The notes below the pieces were generated by a model. That model searched no databases. It saw nothing but the letters and a program-made list of their open reading frames with translations, and was not told the DNA's origin. Both the position numbers and the translations under genes were made by a program. A stretch of 8,141 nt of DNA from the NCBI GenBank assembly GCA_003488145.1, contig DNMQ01000169.1, positions 1 through 8,141 of the forward strand. Direction: 5' to 3'. Shown in pieces: positions 5,907 to 8,141 of this stretch (positions within the stretch are counted from its first letter, which is position 1; the number at the start of each line of letters is the position of its first letter). Origin of the DNA: Pseudomonas sp. (lineage in GTDB: Bacteria; Pseudomonadota; Gammaproteobacteria; Pseudomonadales; Pseudomonadaceae).

Positions 5907-8141
5907 TCAGTCGACCCAGACCCGCGCATTGCGGAACATGCGCATCCAGCCGCCGTCTTCCTGCCACTCGTCAGGGCGCCAGGAGTTGGTCACGGCGCGG
6001 AACACCCGCTCCGGGTGCGGCATCATGATGGTCACGCGGCCATCGCGACTGCTGAGACCGGTGATACCGCGCGGCGAGCCGTTCGGGTTGGCCGGGTAGC
6101 GCTCGGTGACCTTGCCGTGGTTATCCACGAAGCGCAGCGCCACGGTGCCGGAAAGATCTGCCTGCAGCATGGCCTCTTCGCTCTCGAACTCCGCATGGCC
6201 TTCGCCGTGGGCGATGGCGATCGGCAGACGGGAGCCGGCCATGCCCTGCAGGAAGATCGATGGCGAATCCTGAATCTGAACCATCGCCACCCGCGCTTCA
6301 AACTGCTCCGAGCGGTTACGCACGAAGTGCGGCCAGTTCTCGGTGCCCGGAATCAGCTCGTGCAGGTTGCTCATCATCTGGCAACCATTGCACACGCCGA
6401 GAGCGAAGCTGTCCTTGCGCTCGAAGAAGGCCTGGAAGCCATCCCGTGCACGCGCATTGAACAGGATCGACTTGGCCCAGCCTTCACCGGCGCCGAGCAC
6501 GTCGCCGTAGGAGAAGCCACCGCAGGCCACCAGGCCCTTGAACTCCTCAAGGCTGACACGCCCGGAAAGGATATCGCTCATGTGCACGTCGACCGCAGCG
6601 AACCCGGCACGGTCGAACGCCGCCGCCATCTCCACCTGGCCGTTGACGCCCTGCTCGCGCAGCACCGCAATCTGTGGACGAATGCCACGCTTGATGTAGG
6701 GCGCCGCGATGTCCTCGTTCACGTCGAAGCTGAGCTTGGCACTAAGACCCAGGTTGTCCTCTTCGAGCAGCGCGTCGAACTCCTGATCGGCGCACTCGGC
6801 GTTATCGCGCAGACGCTGGATCTGATAGCTGGTTTCTGCCCACTGGCGCTGCAGCAGGCGGCGCTCACCGGCGAAGACTTCGTTCTCGCCGTGCTTAATC
6901 GACACATGGCCATTGTTGACCGGCTGACCGATGACCGCGACACAGTCACCCAGACCGGCTGCGCTGAACTGTGCCAGCACGATCTCGGTGTCGTCCTGAC
7001 GCACCTGAATCACCGCACCAAGCTCCTCGTTGAAGAGCATCGGTGCGACATCCGCGGCACTCTCCAGCAGGCCATCAAGATTCAGACTCAGGCCACAGTG
7101 ACCGGCAAACGCCATTTCCAGCACAGTGGTCAGAAGACCACCGTCGGACCGGTCGTGGTAGGCCAGTAGCAGACCGTCGGCGTTCAGCCCCTGGACCACG
7201 GCGAAGAACGCCTGCAGGTCTTCGGCATCATCGACGTCGGGCGCCTGGCGACCAAGCTGACCATACACCTGCGCAAGAATCGAAGCGCCCATGCGGTTCT
7301 GGCCGCGTCCCAGATCGATCAGGATCAGGTCCGTTGCGCCCTTGTCCAGGCGCAGCTGCGGGGTCAGGGTCTGGCGGATATCAGTAACCGGGGCGAAGCC
7401 GGAAACGATCAGCGACATCGGCGAGGTCACGCTTTTCTCGGCGCCCTCCTCCGACCAACGGGTCTTCATTGACATCGAGTCCTTGCCCACCGGAATGGTC
7501 AGGCCCAGCTGCGGGCACAGCTCCATGCCGACGGCTCGCACGGTGTCGTACAGCCGCGCGTCTTCGCCGGGGTGGCCGGCGGCGGCCATCCAGTTGGCGG
7601 ACAACTTGATGTCGGAGATCTTCTCGATGCGTGCCGCTGCCAGGTTGGTCAGCGTTTCGCCGATGGCCATGCGGCCCGACGCCGGAGCGTCCAGCAGCGC
7701 CAGCGGCGTACGCTCGCCCATTGCCATGGCCTCGCCGGTGTAAACGTCGTAGCTGGTAGCGGTGACGGCGCAGTCGGCGACCGGCACCTGCCAAGGACCG
7801 ACCATCTGATCGCGCGCTACCTGGCCGGTGATGCTGCGGTCGCCGATGGTGATCAGGAAGCTCTTGCTGGCGACCGCTGGGTGGCGCAGCACCCGGGTGA
7901 CCGCCTCATTCAGATCGACAGTAGCCGCATCGAAGTCATCGCCCAGCTCCGCTTCGCGGCTGGCGCTGCGGTGCATGCGCGGTGGCTTGCCGAGCAGCAC
8001 TTCGAGCGGCATGTCCACCGGGGTGTTGCCGAAATGGCTGTCGGTGACGGTCAGTTGCGGTTCTTCCGTCGCCTCGCCGACGACCGCGAACGGGCAACGC
8101 TCACGTTCGCAGATGGCCTGGAAACGCTCGAAATCGGCGGC
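5907..8141 (-). CDS. purL: Phosphoribosylformylglycinamidine synthase, C-terminal part (window-truncated)
   Basis: PurL (FGAM synthase) converts formyl-GAR, glutamine and ATP to formylglycinamidine ribonucleotide, the fourth purine step. The frame is open to the window edge, so 744 residues are visible of about 1,295 in the large single-chain form; roughly the first 550 are outside. Visible order: [14 protein letters not shown] (36-49) and KPPRM, then [11 protein letters not shown] (189-199), GKDSMSMK (219-226), [10 protein letters not shown] (328-337) and FNEELGAV (370-377) of the second synthase half. The glutaminase domain starts near 488 (RPQIAVL), with GVCNGCQ carrying nucleophile C584, and H709/E711 in MMPHPE. 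C584, H709 and E711 lie at the same distances from the C-terminus as in E. coli PurL. No frameshift is seen. An intrinsic terminator follows the stop. Confidence 0.97.
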   Translation of the reverse strand, partial: AADFERFQAICERERCPFAVVGEATEEPQLTVTDSHFGNTPVDMPLEVLLGKPPRMHRSASREAELGDDFDAATVDLNEAVTRVLRHPAVASKSFLITIGDRSITGQVARDQMVGPWQVPVADCAVTATSYDVYTGEAMAMGERTPLALLDAPASGRMAIGETLTNLAAARIEKISDIKLSANWMAAAGHPGEDARLYDTVRAVGMELCPQLGLTIPVGKDSMSMKTRWSEEGAEKSVTSPMSLIVSGFAPVTDIRQTLTPQLRLDKGATDLILIDLGRGQNRMGASILAQVYGQLGRQAPDVDDAEDLQAFFAVVQGLNADGLLLAYHDRSDGGLLTTVLEMAFAGHCGLSLNLDGLLESAADVAPMLFNEELGAVIQVRQDDTEIVLAQFSAAGLGDCVAVIGQPVNNGHVSIKHGENEVFAGERRLLQRQWAETSYQIQRLRDNAECADQEFDALLEEDNLGLSAKLSFDVNEDIAAPYIKRGIRPQIAVLREQGVNGQVEMAAAFDRAGFAAVDVHMSDILSGRVSLEEFKGLVACGGFSYGDVLGAGEGWAKSILFNARARDGFQAFFERKDSFALGVCNGCQMMSNLHELIPGTENWPHFVRNRSEQFEARVAMVQIQDSPSIFLQGMAGSRLPIAIAHGEGHAEFESEEAMLQADLSGTVALRFVDNHGKVTERYPANPNGSPRGITGLSSRDGRVTIMMPHPERVFRAVTNSWRPDEWQEDGGWMRMFRNARVWVD

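Noticed and set aside
6015..7169. Long plus-strand open frame (384 codons) opposite purL
   Set aside because: It lies fully antisense to well-conserved purL codons, and its product resembles no known family. It is a by-product of high GC.

Overview
The window looks like core chromosome of a gammaproteobacterium of the Pseudomonas group. Coding is dense and GC-rich, third codon positions favour G or C, several genes start with GTG, and the proteins resemble Pseudomonas members of their families. From memory, the order (YpjD-like tail, CNNM/CorB-type transporter, purT, DUF1289, gamma carbonic anhydrase, two NUDIX genes, L,D-transpeptidase, NIF3-domain protein, purL) follows the PA3747-PA3763 stretch of P. 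aeruginosa, without some genes that lie there. A Stutzerimonas/Pseudomonas species is an inference, not a proof.

Layout: (1) 1-1331, plus strand: the last codons of a membrane protein, then a complete CBS-domain metal transporter. (2) 1362-3982, minus strand: four closely spaced genes, transcribed in the order CoA-type NUDIX, gamma carbonic anhydrase, DUF1289 protein, purT. They probably form one operon, and two of them overlap by 4 nt. A 9-bp hairpin lies in the 30-nt gap where purT meets the transporter gene tail to tail. (3) 3983-4200: a 218-nt divergent intergenic region between two unrelated NUDIX genes. (4) 4201-5329, plus strand: a zinc-ribbon NUDIX hydrolase, then a small secreted L,D-transpeptidase. 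(5) 5386-5703, minus strand: a 105-residue stand-alone NIF3/YqfO-type domain. (6) 5907-8141, minus strand: the C-terminal 744 residues of purL, cut by the window edge and followed by a clear intrinsic terminator at 5846-5876.

Functional links: PurT makes FGAR from GAR with formate and ATP, and PurL turns FGAR into FGAM, so two consecutive purine steps lie about 3.4 kb apart on the same strand. The two NUDIX enzymes suggest nucleotide or CoA housekeeping. The carbonic anhydrase could supply bicarbonate, but no direct link to purine synthesis is shown here.

I saw no mobile element, CRISPR array, tRNA, rRNA, phage gene or defence island. Nothing here supports an undescribed system. The less-characterised parts are the NIF3-domain protein, the DUF1289 protein, the altered CoA-NUDIX signature and the altered transpeptidase motif.
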